Notes: generated from the sequence alone by a model not told the origin. Counted from the stretch's first letter, positions 1-8,035 are shown. The stretch: DNA of 64,000 nucleotides from CAYWMD01 sp964458575 (GCA_964458575.1 CAYWMD010000028.1:1-64000); one strand, 5' to 3'. Program-made: numbers and translations.

Positions 1-131
1 GCTCGATTCATTCCTTCACGGACGCTCGCCAAGGAAAAAGGTTTCTACAAACCAAGCGTCACGTCCTCGAAAAGAGAATCAGTTTTTCTGTAACCTTTTC
101 CTCCAGATCTTGTAGCAAGGAGTGAAAGCCC

Positions 132-3005
132 ATGCTGTTCAAACCCGAATTGCCATTCGTTATGAAACAAAACATTCCAATCATCGTGCTTCTCACGGCG
201 GCGTTCTACCTCCAGACCCAGTCCTCCGATGCCGGTGCGTTCCTACCCACCAATTCCCTGGCTGTCGCGCGGACGAGCCACACGGCCACTTTATTGCAGA
301 ATGGAAAGGTGCTGGTAGCGGGTGGCTACGGCGAGGGGTTTATGATTCTCTCGAGTACAGAAATTCTCGACGCGTCCGTCGGGAACTGGTCAGCAACGGG
401 TGACTTGAACGTGCCGCGAGTCAGCCATACCGGCACCTTGTTACTCAGCGGAAAGGTCCTGTTGGCGGGCGGTCTAGGCAGTAGTGGGACCACGAACGCC
501 GCGGAGACATATGATCCGGCGACAGGCGTGTGGACGCTCACTGGATCGCTCATTACCCCGCGCAAGTCTCACACCGCCACCTTGCTTCTGGACGGAAGAG
601 TGCTTGTCGCGGGCGGCGGCACGAACAGCGCGGAGATTTATGATCCGGTTTCGGGGCTGTGGACTAGCACTGGATCTATGTCCACCGGGCGAGTGGAGCA
701 CACTGCCACATTGCTGCCAGACGGCAAAGTGCTCGTTGCTGGGGGCTATTCGGGGAGCGCCACGTTGGCCAGCGCGGAGATATACGATCCTGCAACCGGT
801 TTGTGGTCGCCCACAGGAGCGATGTCTGCTCAACGAACAGAACACACGGCTACTTTGCTGACTAACGGACTGGTCTTGGTCGCAGGAACTGATGCGGGGA
901 ATGTGGCTAGCGCTGAGGTTTACAATCCAGTCGCGGGCACTTGGGCATCAACAAGCCCGATGTCCGAGGCGCGCCAATTGCATACGGCGACACTGTTATC
1001 CAACGGCAAGGTGCTCGTGGCGGGTGGGGCAAACAATTACGGTGAGGTAGTCCACAGTGCGGAGCTTTACGATCCCGTTTCAGGCACATGGTCGGCAACG
1101 GGGCCTATGTCCGTAGCGAGGTACAGTTACACCGCCACGCTGATGCCGGACGGCAAGCTGGTAATGGTGGGGGGCGTGACTTTGGGTTATTATGCAATCA
1201 GCAGGAGGGTCGAGGTTTACGATGACTCCGCCACACCTTCTTGGACCGCGACAGGCGAGATGCACAACGTCAGATCCGACCACAGGTCGGTACTCTTGCC
1301 CAACGGCAAAGTATTGACGATGGGTGGCGCCATTCCCAGTGGGAACCCCCTCGCGACGGCTGAAGTGTTTGATCCAGTCACGGCGACGTGGGCTGATACG
1401 GGCGCAATGACCAATGCAAGAAGCAGCGGCTTTTCCGCTACGCTGCTTGGAAACGGAAAAGTTCTTGTGGCCGGCGGCTTCAGAAACTTTGACCTCGCCA
1501 ACTTTTCGCAATGCGAGCTTTATGACCCCGCGGCAGGTGTTTGGACGAATACTGGTTCCATGAACGGGGCGCGTATTGGCCACACCGCGACGCTATTGCT
1601 GAACGGCAAAGTGCTGGTCGCGGGCGGCTATAGAGATTCCGGTAACACGATTCTCGCAACGGCGGAACTATACGATCCACTTGCGGGAACATGGGCCGCG
1701 ACCGGCTCTTTGCCAGGGCCGCGCGAGTTTCATTCAGCTATTCTGCTGCCGGGCGGCAAAGTGCTGGTCGCGGGAGGCGTTGACCAAAATGGTTATCTAT
1801 CCAGCGCCCTCTTATACGATCCGGCGACCGAGGCATGGACAACCACTGGTTCGCTGAATCCGGCGCGAGCAGGCGGTGTGTCGACTCTGCTGACTAACGG
1901 CCAAGTAATGGCAAGTGGCGGGACAATATTCAGCGTTCAAGTTACCAATGTTGACCTCTACAACCCTGCAACTGAATCGTGGTCTTCTACAGGAGGGATG
2001 AACGTCGGCCGCTCTGGACACACAGCCACGCTGCTCTCCAGTGGGCAGGTGATGGCGGCCGGTGGCGGATCTGCTGGACCCGATGCGTTGGTGGAACTTT
2101 ATGATCCGGCCACCGGTGTTTGGGCATTCACGGATGGAATGCACCGAGCTCGCAGCGGCGCCACCGCGACGCTGCTGTCGAATAACCAGGTGCTCCTAAT
2201 TGGGGGGCAGAGTGGGGGCAGTATCTTCACATATCAGCCGAGCTCGGAATTATACGCCATGAAAAACAACGCCCCGCTGGTGGCTAGCCCCATTCTCGAC
2301 CAAACTGGAGGTTACGGCACGCCGTTCAACTTCACTTTTGCGGCCGACACGTTTGACGACCCGGATGCCGGCCAAGTTTTGAGCTACACTGCCGCGGGCC
2401 TGCCGCCTGGAATTGCTTTCGACGGCTCGACCCGAACCTTCAGCGGTACGCCTACCAATGTGGGCACATTCTCCGTCACCGTCACTGCGACTGACGACGG
2501 TTCGCCTGCGTTGAGCACCAACGACATGTTCGACATCATCGTGGCTAAGGCTTCTCTTACGGTCACTGCCGATAGCACCAACCGGCCTTACGGCGTGGAC
2601 AATCCTCAACTCACGGGTTCACTCGTTGGCGTTACCAATAACGACAACATCACCGCCACGTTCAGCGCGAGTGCCACATCGAGCAGTCCGCCCGGCGATT
2701 ATTCCATCACTCCCGCGCTCCTTGATCCCCAGGGGAGGATGGTCAATTACACCGTGACAACAAATCTGGGCACACTGAGCATCAACGGCGTCACGCTCGA
2801 ATTCAGCCTTTCAGGTGGAATGCCAAACTTCTGCTGGCCGACCAATGCCGCCGGTTTTGGTTTGGAATACGCCGACAGCCTGACTCCTCCCGTTGACTGG
2901 CAACCCGTCACCAGCGGAATTACGACGAACGACTCAACCATCTGCGTCACCGTGACACCCGAAGCGGCGGTGCCAACTCGCTTCTACCGCTTGCACTTGC
3001 CGTAA
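132..3005 (+). CDS. Secreted kelch-repeat protein with Ig-like and MBG domains
   Basis: A 957-residue exported protein. An AAGGAG ribosome binding site at 117-122, nine bases before the ATG, supports this start; an internal Met 11 is an alternative. A hydrophobic signal segment covers about residues 12-36. About fourteen kelch units follow (residues ~45-715), each with a core like HTATLLxNGKVLVAGG and a Y/D-P-x-x-G-x-W strand, enough for two beta-propellers. Residues ~715-805 resemble a putative-Ig/cadherin-like domain (LPPGIAFD, FSGTPTNVGTFSVTVTATD) and ~806-885 an MBG-type domain. The C-terminal ~70 residues end in FYRLHLP, a tail style I associate with Verrucomicrobiota secreted proteins. 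A role in extracellular binding or adhesion is inferred; no catalytic motif is visible. Confidence 0.85.
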   Translation: MLFKPELPFVMKQNIPIIVLLTAAFYLQTQSSDAGAFLPTNSLAVARTSHTATLLQNGKVLVAGGYGEGFMILSSTEILDASVGNWSATGDLNVPRVSHTGTLLLSGKVLLAGGLGSSGTTNAAETYDPATGVWTLTGSLITPRKSHTATLLLDGRVLVAGGGTNSAEIYDPVSGLWTSTGSMSTGRVEHTATLLPDGKVLVAGGYSGSATLASAEIYDPATGLWSPTGAMSAQRTEHTATLLTNGLVLVAGTDAGNVASAEVYNPVAGTWASTSPMSEARQLHTATLLSNGKVLVAGGANNYGEVVHSAELYDPVSGTWSATGPMSVARYSYTATLMPDGKLVMVGGVTLGYYAISRRVEVYDDSATPSWTATGEMHNVRSDHRSVLLPNGKVLTMGGAIPSGNPLATAEVFDPVTATWADTGAMTNARSSGFSATLLGNGKVLVAGGFRNFDLANFSQCELYDPAAGVWTNTGSMNGARIGHTATLLLNGKVLVAGGYRDSGNTILATAELYDPLAGTWAATGSLPGPREFHSAILLPGGKVLVAGGVDQNGYLSSALLYDPATEAWTTTGSLNPARAGGVSTLLTNGQVMASGGTIFSVQVTNVDLYNPATESWSSTGGMNVGRSGHTATLLSSGQVMAAGGGSAGPDALVELYDPATGVWAFTDGMHRARSGATATLLSNNQVLLIGGQSGGSIFTYQPSSELYAMKNNAPLVASPILDQTGGYGTPFNFTFAADTFDDPDAGQVLSYTAAGLPPGIAFDGSTRTFSGTPTNVGTFSVTVTATDDGSPALSTNDMFDIIVAKASLTVTADSTNRPYGVDNPQLTGSLVGVTNNDNITATFSASATSSSPPGDYSITPALLDPQGRMVNYTVTTNLGTLSINGVTLEFSLSGGMPNFCWPTNAAGFGLEYADSLTPPVDWQPVTSGITTNDSTICVTVTPEAAVPTRFYRLHLP

Positions 3006-3028
3006 CAATTTTAGCTGGAGTTAAGGGT

Positions 3029-3077
3029 GGATTGTGCTGGCCGTTTTGGAGACAGGCGGCACAATCCTCCTTTTCTT
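3029..3077 (+). terminator. Rho-independent terminator after the kelch gene
   Basis: Perfect 9-bp arms GGATTGTGC (3029-3037) and GCACAATCC (3059-3067) enclose a 21-base loop. They are followed directly by the T-rich run TCCTTTTCTT. It lies 24 bases after the kelch stop codon. Confidence 0.65.
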
Positions 3078-3118
3078 GTCGTCATACTTCGCTTAACCTC
3101 CCTGCATTCTCAGCTATC

Positions 3119-3191
3119 ATGGCCAGCGTTTATATCAAAACCTACGGTTGCCAAATGAACGAGCGCGACAGCGAAGCCGTCGCCGCGCAGC
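3119..3191 (+). pseudogene. Duplicated 5' tip of miaB
   Basis: Translates as the first 24 codons of MiaB (MASVYIKTYGCQMNERDSE and on), then runs into unrelated sequence. Including upstream bases, 3104-3191 matches 5602-5689 with seven mismatches in 88. All seven lie in the first ~50 bases. Within the coding part most are synonymous (tat/tac, aaa/aag, caa/cag); the exception is codon 2, Ala versus Pro. No functional protein can come from it. It is either the original start of miaB displaced by an insertion or the remnant of a deleted second copy. Confidence 0.85.
3155..3191 (+). repeat. Left copy of a 37-bp identical direct repeat (attachment-site-like)
   Basis: The bases 3155-3191 are identical to 5653-5689, while sequence on either side diverges. 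Identity limited to a short core inside a diverged gene end is what site-specific integration into a gene's 5' end leaves behind. No integrase is visible inside the enclosed 2.5 kb, so this is inference. Confidence 0.6.
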
Positions 3192-3255
3192 CTTCGGCGC
3201 CGGGTTCTTCGGCCACTTCATCACCACGGGCGTCAATCTGCCGCCGTGCCGGGTA

Positions 3256-3630
3256 TCAGCCAGAGCCGATCATCTGCCGCAATTCGCCCGGCGACACCAA
3301 GACGATCTTGTGTCCCTCTTGCGTCCGTTCGTATCCCGGACCAGGCATTGGGTGGACGACGTAGTTTTTCCCCTTGGGATACAGCGCCCGAAACGCCGCC
3401 AGCCCACGCGTCTCGAAGGCGTCGGCTTTCCATTTACATTCGATGGCATCCACCGCATCGCGCCCGCGCGGCACGACGAAATCCACCTCGCGTTGCTGCT
3501 TGTCGCGCCAGAAATGAACCCGGGGCAGGCTGGCGGCAATGAGCGTGTCCAGCACCAGATGCTCCCACAAAACGCCACAATCCTCCGGCCGCAAATGATC
3601 CCACCCGCGCGCGTGGCTACCGACCCGCCC
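3256..3630 (-). pseudogene. C-terminal fragment of a DUF4143-type ATPase
   Basis: Minus-strand open frame of about 125 codons ending at 3256, with an in-frame TGA at 3631-3633 upstream and no ATG start. The residues (LWEHLVLDTLIAA, HFWRDKQQREVDFVV, AIECKWK) match the C-terminal DUF4143 nuclease-like part of AAA_14/DUF4143 ATPases: a WRD..REVDFV core, then the E-x-K strand. The N-terminal P-loop ATPase domain (about 250 residues) is missing. I read it as a decayed relic of a gene often found in toxin-antitoxin-like or mobile contexts. Confidence 0.75.
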
Positions 3631-4098
3631 TCATACCATCGGAGCATGTCGCCCTTCGATTTCCGCTTTCCGGCTTCTGTTCTCTGCTTTTTTTGTTTCG
3701 CCGTCTGTGGTCTGTGGTCTTGTTGTCCCGCCTTCTGTTTCTCACTATTTGCCAGTACACGGCCACTACCCTGTCATTACTCGCCTACTATTCCTTGGAC
3801 CGCCTCGGGCTTTCGTCGTAATGTGCGCCCGTCAATGGCTCCGCGGGGCGGGGCGCGGTTGACCGGCAAAAACATTCTGACCCGTGGGCGGTGTCTGCGG
3901 GGTCCGGTGGACGGGGTTCACCGGACGCGGGGTGTGGCTGCTTCCAAACTGTCTTTGGGCCTTTCCCGGTGGGAAAGGGTGTGAATCAGGCGCGGTCAAA
4001 CGCGCGCTGGTTGTGACCTGAATACCAATCGGGTCTGTCGAGCTTGGCTCGCAGACCTACAATCGCCGGCTCGATTGAAACCGGCTGGAAAGACTCGT
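3631..4098. other. Hairpin-rich non-coding stretch (candidate structured RNA or repeat)
   Basis: No convincing gene lies in this ~470-base gap. The first part is pyrimidine-rich. The second holds four closely spaced inverted repeats. GTCCGGTG/CACCGGAC lies at 3902-3926 with a 9-base loop. CCTTTCCC/GGGAAAGG lies at 3960-3978 with loop GGT. GCGCG/CGCGC lies at 3990-4005. GGTCTG-T-CGAGC/GCTCG-CAGACC lies at 4032-4057 with one bulged T. The run ends just before the helix-turn-helix gene, so it may be its leader, a small RNA or part of a mobile element end. Confidence 0.45.
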
Positions 4099-4509
4099 AT
4101 GCACGATCCGCAGACCGTTCAGAAATTCATTCAACTCCGCGCCCAAGGCTGGACCTATGCGCGCCTCATCACCGAACTCAATGTCTGCAAGCCCACCCTG
4201 ATCGCCTGGAGTCGCAAACATCAGTTCGAAATCCAGAACCTCAAGGCCATTGAACTGGAGGCGCTGCGCGAGAAATGGCTCGCCTCCACCACCGACCGCG
4301 TCAACGGCCTGGGCGAACAATTGCGCCGCGTCGAAACCGAATTGGGCCGGCGTAAACTTGAGGAGTTGACCACGCCGCAGTTGTTCGCTCTCGCCCGCAG
4401 CTTGCGCCGCCAGATCGAGCAGGCCACCGGCCCGCTCCAGTTCACCGTGCCGGTTGCGGAGATTCCGGCCGGCGAATACCAAGATCAGGTTCAGGACTGG
4501 CGCGGTTGA
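4099..4509 (+). CDS. Small helix-turn-helix protein of the accessory insertion
   Basis: 136 residues from the ATG at 4099, preceded by GGAAAG seven bases upstream; a TTG at 4075 is an alternative. Residues ~5-40 (QTVQKFIQLRAQGWTYARLI, then ELNVCKPTLIAWSRKH) form a helix-turn-helix like those in transposase or terminase small-subunit N-termini. The rest is mostly charged helix, predicted coiled coil (~45-110). I do not recognise a named family with certainty. The iteron-like repeats directly downstream suggest that it binds that DNA. Together with the orphan gene that follows, it looks like cargo or the core of a small mobile element. Confidence 0.7.
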   Translation: MHDPQTVQKFIQLRAQGWTYARLITELNVCKPTLIAWSRKHQFEIQNLKAIELEALREKWLASTTDRVNGLGEQLRRVETELGRRKLEELTTPQLFALARSLRRQIEQATGPLQFTVPVAEIPAGEYQDQVQDWRG

Positions 4510-4528
4510 ACCGGCTGCCTCACTCCGG

Positions 4529-4582
4529 CTTTACCGTCGTCCAATCCGTTTCCGGTAAAGAAACGGTAAAGCGCCGGTAAAG
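4529..4582. repeat. Iteron-like CGGTAAAG array
   Basis: CGGTAAAG occurs at 4553, 4564 and 4575, an exact 11-bp period (one helical turn), and as the inverted copy CTTTACCG at 4529-4536. It lies 20 bases after the helix-turn-helix gene. Regular helical phasing suggests a multi-subunit protein-binding site. Confidence 0.6.
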
Positions 4583-4647
4583 CCCGGAAGCGGTAGGGCG
4601 CGTCACTCCGTGCGCGCCGATTCCCGATTCCCGAACCACGCAACATA

Positions 4648-4708
4648 TTCAGCATTTCAGCGTTTCAGTTTTCAGGTTTTCCCTAAACCGGTAAACCAAA
4701 AGTAAACC
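4648..4708. repeat. Second short-repeat cluster (TTCAG and TAAACC)
   Basis: TTCAG is at 4648, 4656 and 4664 (8-bp period) and again at 4671. TAAACC follows at 4684, 4692 and 4703, ending two bases before the ATG of the next gene. It may be an operator overlapping that gene's translation start. Confidence 0.5.
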
Positions 4709-4709
4709 A

Positions 4710-5516
4710 ATGGTAAAATCCCGCCGCTCCCGTCGCCCAACGCGCCTCACCCGGCGAAATCTCCTTCGTCGTTTGGGCCGACGCTTGGACCGCGCCTGCC
4801 TCCGGCCCGCTCGCCGCTCCGGCCCTGATGATTTGTCTCAGGCCCTCACCGCCTTCACTCGCGCCATCCGCTGCCATCGCCGCCTTGCGCGCCTCGCGCC
4901 CGATTTCTTCGACGCGACCACGGTGGACCGGGCCGCCCGTCATCGGGCCGAACAAAAGCGGTGGATGGCTATTTGGAAACCCGCCTTGGACAAGGTGTAC
5001 GGCCATGATCCGACTGACGAGATTGCAACCGATTCCGTGATGGAATTACCGCTGCTGCCGGGCGCACGCACGCAACGCGTCGTCGAACGCGAATTGGCCG
5101 GGTGGGATCTCTGGATGACCGCTGGTCGTGCAGCCATGGAACGCCACCATCAACACCGCCCGCACGCGCTGCTCACTTTGACCCAAATCGCCCGCCTGCT
5201 TCGCGTTGCCTTTGACTTCAAGCAACTGGCCTGCGGCTCCGCCGCGGATGATCCGCCGTCGGATTCTCCCGACTACAGCCGCGTCTTGGCCGATCTCGAA
5301 CGTTCTTACGGCCACCGGCCTCAGTCTGCAACGGCTCCGTCGCCGGTCACGCCCGTTCATCACCCGGCACCCGCCACCGGACACGGGCAGCCCGCTCCTC
5401 CCGCGTCACCAGCCGGGCCGCCGCCCGACGACAAGCGTGATCTGACTCCATACGCCATGGTCATCGGCCCCCACGGCTCGCCTTGCCTCCAACGAATTGA
5501 TCCCCTACCGCCATGA
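4710..5516 (+). CDS. Orphan protein of the accessory insertion
   Basis: 268 residues, unrecognised. The N-terminus is extremely arginine-rich (residues 1-40). The middle (~45-190) is helical, with Trp-containing stretches such as RWMAIWKPALDKVYG and AGWDLWMTAGRAAMERH. The C-terminal ~80 residues are rich in Pro, Ala and His and look disordered. There is no signal peptide or membrane segment. It follows the helix-turn-helix gene by 200 bases of repeats and precedes miaB. The basic N-terminus suggests nucleic-acid contact, but no function can be assigned. Confidence 0.55.
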   Translation: MVKSRRSRRPTRLTRRNLLRRLGRRLDRACLRPARRSGPDDLSQALTAFTRAIRCHRRLARLAPDFFDATTVDRAARHRAEQKRWMAIWKPALDKVYGHDPTDEIATDSVMELPLLPGARTQRVVERELAGWDLWMTAGRAAMERHHQHRPHALLTLTQIARLLRVAFDFKQLACGSAADDPPSDSPDYSRVLADLERSYGHRPQSATAPSPVTPVHHPAPATGHGQPAPPASPAGPPPDDKRDLTPYAMVIGPHGSPCLQRIDPLPP

Positions 5517-5616
5517 TTAACCGCGCACCCGTGATTCTGTCGCCCACCAACGCCGATGCTGTTGTCGCTTTCCATCATCTCCGCGACCGCCTACTCTCTG
5601 CGCATACTCAGCCATC

Positions 5617-7050
5617 ATGCCGAGCGTTTACATCAAGACCTACGGTTGCCAGATGAACGAGCGCGACAGCGAAGCCGTCGCCGCGCAGCTCGTGGCCAAG
5701 GGTTACACCCTCGCGGCGTCTGAACACGTCGCGGATGTGGTCTTGCTTAACACGTGCAGCGTGCGCGACAACGCGGAGCAAAAGGCCATCAACAAGATGC
5801 GGAACATCGCCGGCGACATCCGCAAGAACCGGCCCAACGTCGTGCTCGGCTTTCTCGGTTGCATGGCCCAAAGCCGTGGGCAGGAACTGATTGATCGTCT
5901 GCCGGACGTTGACCTCGTGGTCGGCACGCAGAAATTTCATCGCACAGCGGATTATCTCGACGAAATTCTCGCGGGTCGTCGTGACAAGGTCGTGGACACG
6001 TCGGAAGAGCGGGGGAGCGAAGGCGCGGTCCGCGAGCATTTGCTCAATGGCAGCGCGAAAAGCAAATCCGTGACTGCCTTCGTCAGCATCATGCAGGGCT
6101 GCAATCAATACTGCACTTTCTGCATCGTGCCCTACACGCGGGGTGAAGAGCGCAGCCGTTCAATTGAAGCTGTTGTTGCCGAGTGCCGCCAGCTTGTTTC
6201 ACAAGGAGTGAAGGAAATCACGCTGCTCGGACAGATCGTGACCAGTTATGGACGGCGCGGAGGAGTTGGAAAGGGAGAAAAGGAGAAAGGGGGAAAAGGG
6301 GATGAAACGGCTGGCTCTCCGCTCTCCTCTGCTCCTCAGCTCCTTATCCCCTCTGCTTCTTCCCCCTTTGTCCACCTTCTCGAAGCCGTTCACGAAATCG
6401 AGGGTCTTGAGCGCATCCGCTTCACTGCCCCGCACCCGAAAGGCTACGGCGACGACCTTGTGGAAGCGTACGCGCGATTGCCCAAACTGTGCGAGAGCGC
6501 GCACATCCCGGTGCAAAGCGGCAGTGACCGCGTGCTCAAGCTCATGCACCGTGGCTACACGCGCGCGCGGTTCGTCGGCATCATCGAGAAGCTGCGCCGC
6601 ACCCAACCGCGCATCGGCATTTACACTGACATCATTGTCGGTTTTCCCGGCGAAACCGAGGATGACTTCGAGGAAACCCTTTCGCTCTGCCGCGAGGTGG
6701 AGTTCGACAACGCCTATCTTTTCAAATACTCGCCGCGCAGAGACACCCCGGCCGCGGCGATGCCGAACCAGTTGCCGGAGGACCTCATCGAGGAGCGCCA
6801 CGCCCGTCTGTTGGAATTGGTGAACGCCGTTGGCAAGCGCAAATACAACACGTTTGTTGGTCAGCCGGTGCAAATCCTCGTCGAAGGGCCGAGCAAAAAA
6901 AATCCTGCGCGTCTAACCGGCCGTACGCGCTGCAACCGCATCGTATTGTTCGACGGCTCGCCGCGGCACATTGGCCAGGTCATGGACGTGCGGGTGACGC
7001 GCGCCGGCCTGTTCACGCTTTACGGCGATCCGGCGCTGGTGAATTTGTAA
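5617..7050 (+). CDS. miaB: tRNA-2-methylthio-N6-dimethylallyladenosine synthase MiaB
   Basis: Radical-SAM methylthiotransferase that converts i6A37 to ms2i6A37 in tRNAs reading UNN codons. All cluster ligands are present: Cys11, Cys47 and Cys82 in the N-terminal UPF0004 domain for the auxiliary cluster, and the CxxxCxxC motif Cys162/166/169 (GCNQYCTFC) for the SAM cluster. A C-terminal TRAM domain ends the 477-residue protein. Two oddities: about 30 extra low-complexity residues (~213-250, rich in Gly/Lys/Glu, then Ser/Pro) interrupt the radical-SAM domain after LLGQIVTSYG, and that motif has Ile where MiaB usually has Asn (LGQNV). The first 24 codons duplicate the fragment at 3119. Confidence 0.93.
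   Translation: MPSVYIKTYGCQMNERDSEAVAAQLVAKGYTLAASEHVADVVLLNTCSVRDNAEQKAINKMRNIAGDIRKNRPNVVLGFLGCMAQSRGQELIDRLPDVDLVVGTQKFHRTADYLDEILAGRRDKVVDTSEERGSEGAVREHLLNGSAKSKSVTAFVSIMQGCNQYCTFCIVPYTRGEERSRSIEAVVAECRQLVSQGVKEITLLGQIVTSYGRRGGVGKGEKEKGGKGDETAGSPLSSAPQLLIPSASSPFVHLLEAVHEIEGLERIRFTAPHPKGYGDDLVEAYARLPKLCESAHIPVQSGSDRVLKLMHRGYTRARFVGIIEKLRRTQPRIGIYTDIIVGFPGETEDDFEETLSLCREVEFDNAYLFKYSPRRDTPAAAMPNQLPEDLIEERHARLLELVNAVGKRKYNTFVGQPVQILVEGPSKKNPARLTGRTRCNRIVLFDGSPRHIGQVMDVRVTRAGLFTLYGDPALVNL
5653..5689 (+). repeat. Right copy of the 37-bp identical direct repeat, inside miaB
   Basis: Covers miaB codons 13-24 and is identical to 3155-3191. The repeat start points are 2498 bp apart, which sets the size of the presumed insertion. 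Confidence 0.6.
6286..6369 (+). repeat. In-frame purine/pyrimidine inverted repeat inserted in miaB
   Basis: A purine-rich arm including AAAGGGGGAAAAGGGGAT (6286-6303) faces pyrimidine-rich blocks ATCCCC (6346-6351) and TTCCCCCTTT (6360-6369), giving an imperfect long hairpin. It encodes the low-complexity extra residues of MiaB and keeps the frame. It looks like a repeat insertion tolerated in a surface loop. Confidence 0.55.
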
Positions 7051-7082
7051 GGTCGGGAGGAGGCAGGCCGAGGGATTTGCCT

Positions 7083-7811
7083 TCAGTCCGCCACCGCGAG
7101 GCTCATGTCGCGTGTGTAGTAGAGAATGCGTCCGCAGTTGGTGCAACTGACGACTTCTTGATGCGCCTGACAGGCCACCAGGACCTGGGCGGGTAGCTTC
7201 ATGTGGCAACCGCCACAGACGCCGTGTTGCACGCCGACCACGACGTTCTCGCCCTTGCTTTTCACAAGCCGTTCGTAGCGTCCGCGGACGCCGGCGTCCA
7301 CGGCGGCGGCCAGTTCTTCACGATTGGCCTGCAACCCGGCCAGGTCCTTCTGCAAATTCTGTTCCCGCTCGCCCAGCTTGGCGACCAGTTCATCCGCCAG
7401 TTTCCTGGCCTCGTCGGCCTCGCGCGTGATCGCGATCACTTCCTTCTGCGCCCGTTCGGCTTGCTCCATCAACTCGATTTCCTGGTCCTCGATTTTGGTG
7501 ATGTCCGCCTTGCAGGTTTCGATTTCGTGCGCCAGCGCGCGGTATTCCTCGTTTTTGCGCGTCTGAAGCTGCTGGTTGGCGTAGCGCGCGATCTGTTCCT
7601 TCTTGGATTCAACATCCAGTTCCAGCCGCTTGCGATCGGATTCGAGCTGTTTCACGCGTTGTTTGGCTGCGTCAAGCCGGCCCTGGGTCGTGGCGACCTT
7701 GGTCTTGAAGGTGATGCGCTCCGGTTCGATGTGCGCCAGTTCGGCCTGCAAGCGGCGGATGGCCCGGTCGCGATCCTGCAGAATCAAGAGTTTTTCAATG
7801 GCTTCCAACAT
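7083..7811 (-). CDS. CdsZ/CT398-like coiled-coil zinc-ribbon protein
   Basis: 242 residues. Residues ~1-180 form a long antiparallel coiled coil (LQDRDRAIRRLQAELAHIEPE and on). The C-terminus holds a four-cysteine zinc ribbon: CGGCHM, then CTNCGRILYY. This matches the C4-type zinc-ribbon family (DUF164, zf-RING_7) typified by chlamydial CT398/CdsZ, a proposed regulator or adaptor linking sigma-54 and secretion proteins. The gene converges on miaB with a 32-base gap. Cytoplasmic; its partner here is unknown. Confidence 0.8.
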   Translation of the reverse strand: MLEAIEKLLILQDRDRAIRRLQAELAHIEPERITFKTKVATTQGRLDAAKQRVKQLESDRKRLELDVESKKEQIARYANQQLQTRKNEEYRALAHEIETCKADITKIEDQEIELMEQAERAQKEVIAITREADEARKLADELVAKLGEREQNLQKDLAGLQANREELAAAVDAGVRGRYERLVKSKGENVVVGVQHGVCGGCHMKLPAQVLVACQAHQEVVSCTNCGRILYYTRDMSLAVAD

Positions 7812-7904
7812 TTGGTGTCCGATTCGGGCCGCAGGGTATCGGCGCCGGCGGGCGGAGTCAAACCCGCGCTTCAGCCGGGGTGTAACTGGAAGTGGCGGTC
7901 AGCC

Positions 7905-8035
7905 GTAGCGCAGATTGGCAATCTGCCGTGTCGCCGAACGCATTCGGCGGGGCGGCGAGATGTTGTGCGCTGCCGAGCATTCTGGTCTCTGCGGATTAGC
8001 AATCCGCGATACCGCAGAGTGCCACTCTGCGCTAC
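7905..8035. repeat. Cluster of tandem near-palindromes with inverted ends
   Basis: The 336-base gap between the zinc-ribbon gene and the protease gene holds one clear structure. The ends GTAGCGCAGA and TCTGCGCTAC are inverted. Within them are GCAGATTGGCAATCTGC (7910-7926), GCCGAACGCATTCGGC (7933-7948), GCGGATTAGCAATCCGC (7991-8007) and GCAGAGTGCCACTCTGC (8014-8030), each a short hairpin. The first and last units are mirror images of each other. This looks like a REP/MITE-like element. The rest of the gap shows nothing I can name. Confidence 0.65.

Noticed and set aside
1..131. Long-range inverted repeat AGGAAAAAGGTT/AACCTTTTCCT upstream of the kelch gene
   Set aside because: The arms are about 50 bases apart and low in complexity; chance pairing is likely.
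132..2240. DNA repeats in the kelch gene considered as a mobile or satellite array
   Set aside because: The periodicity is explained by fourteen protein kelch units with diverged codons.
3148..3984. A 278-codon plus-strand frame across the insertion
   Set aside because: It starts inside the miaB fragment in another frame, runs antisense through the DUF4143 relic and crosses the hairpins; no family or ribosome binding site.
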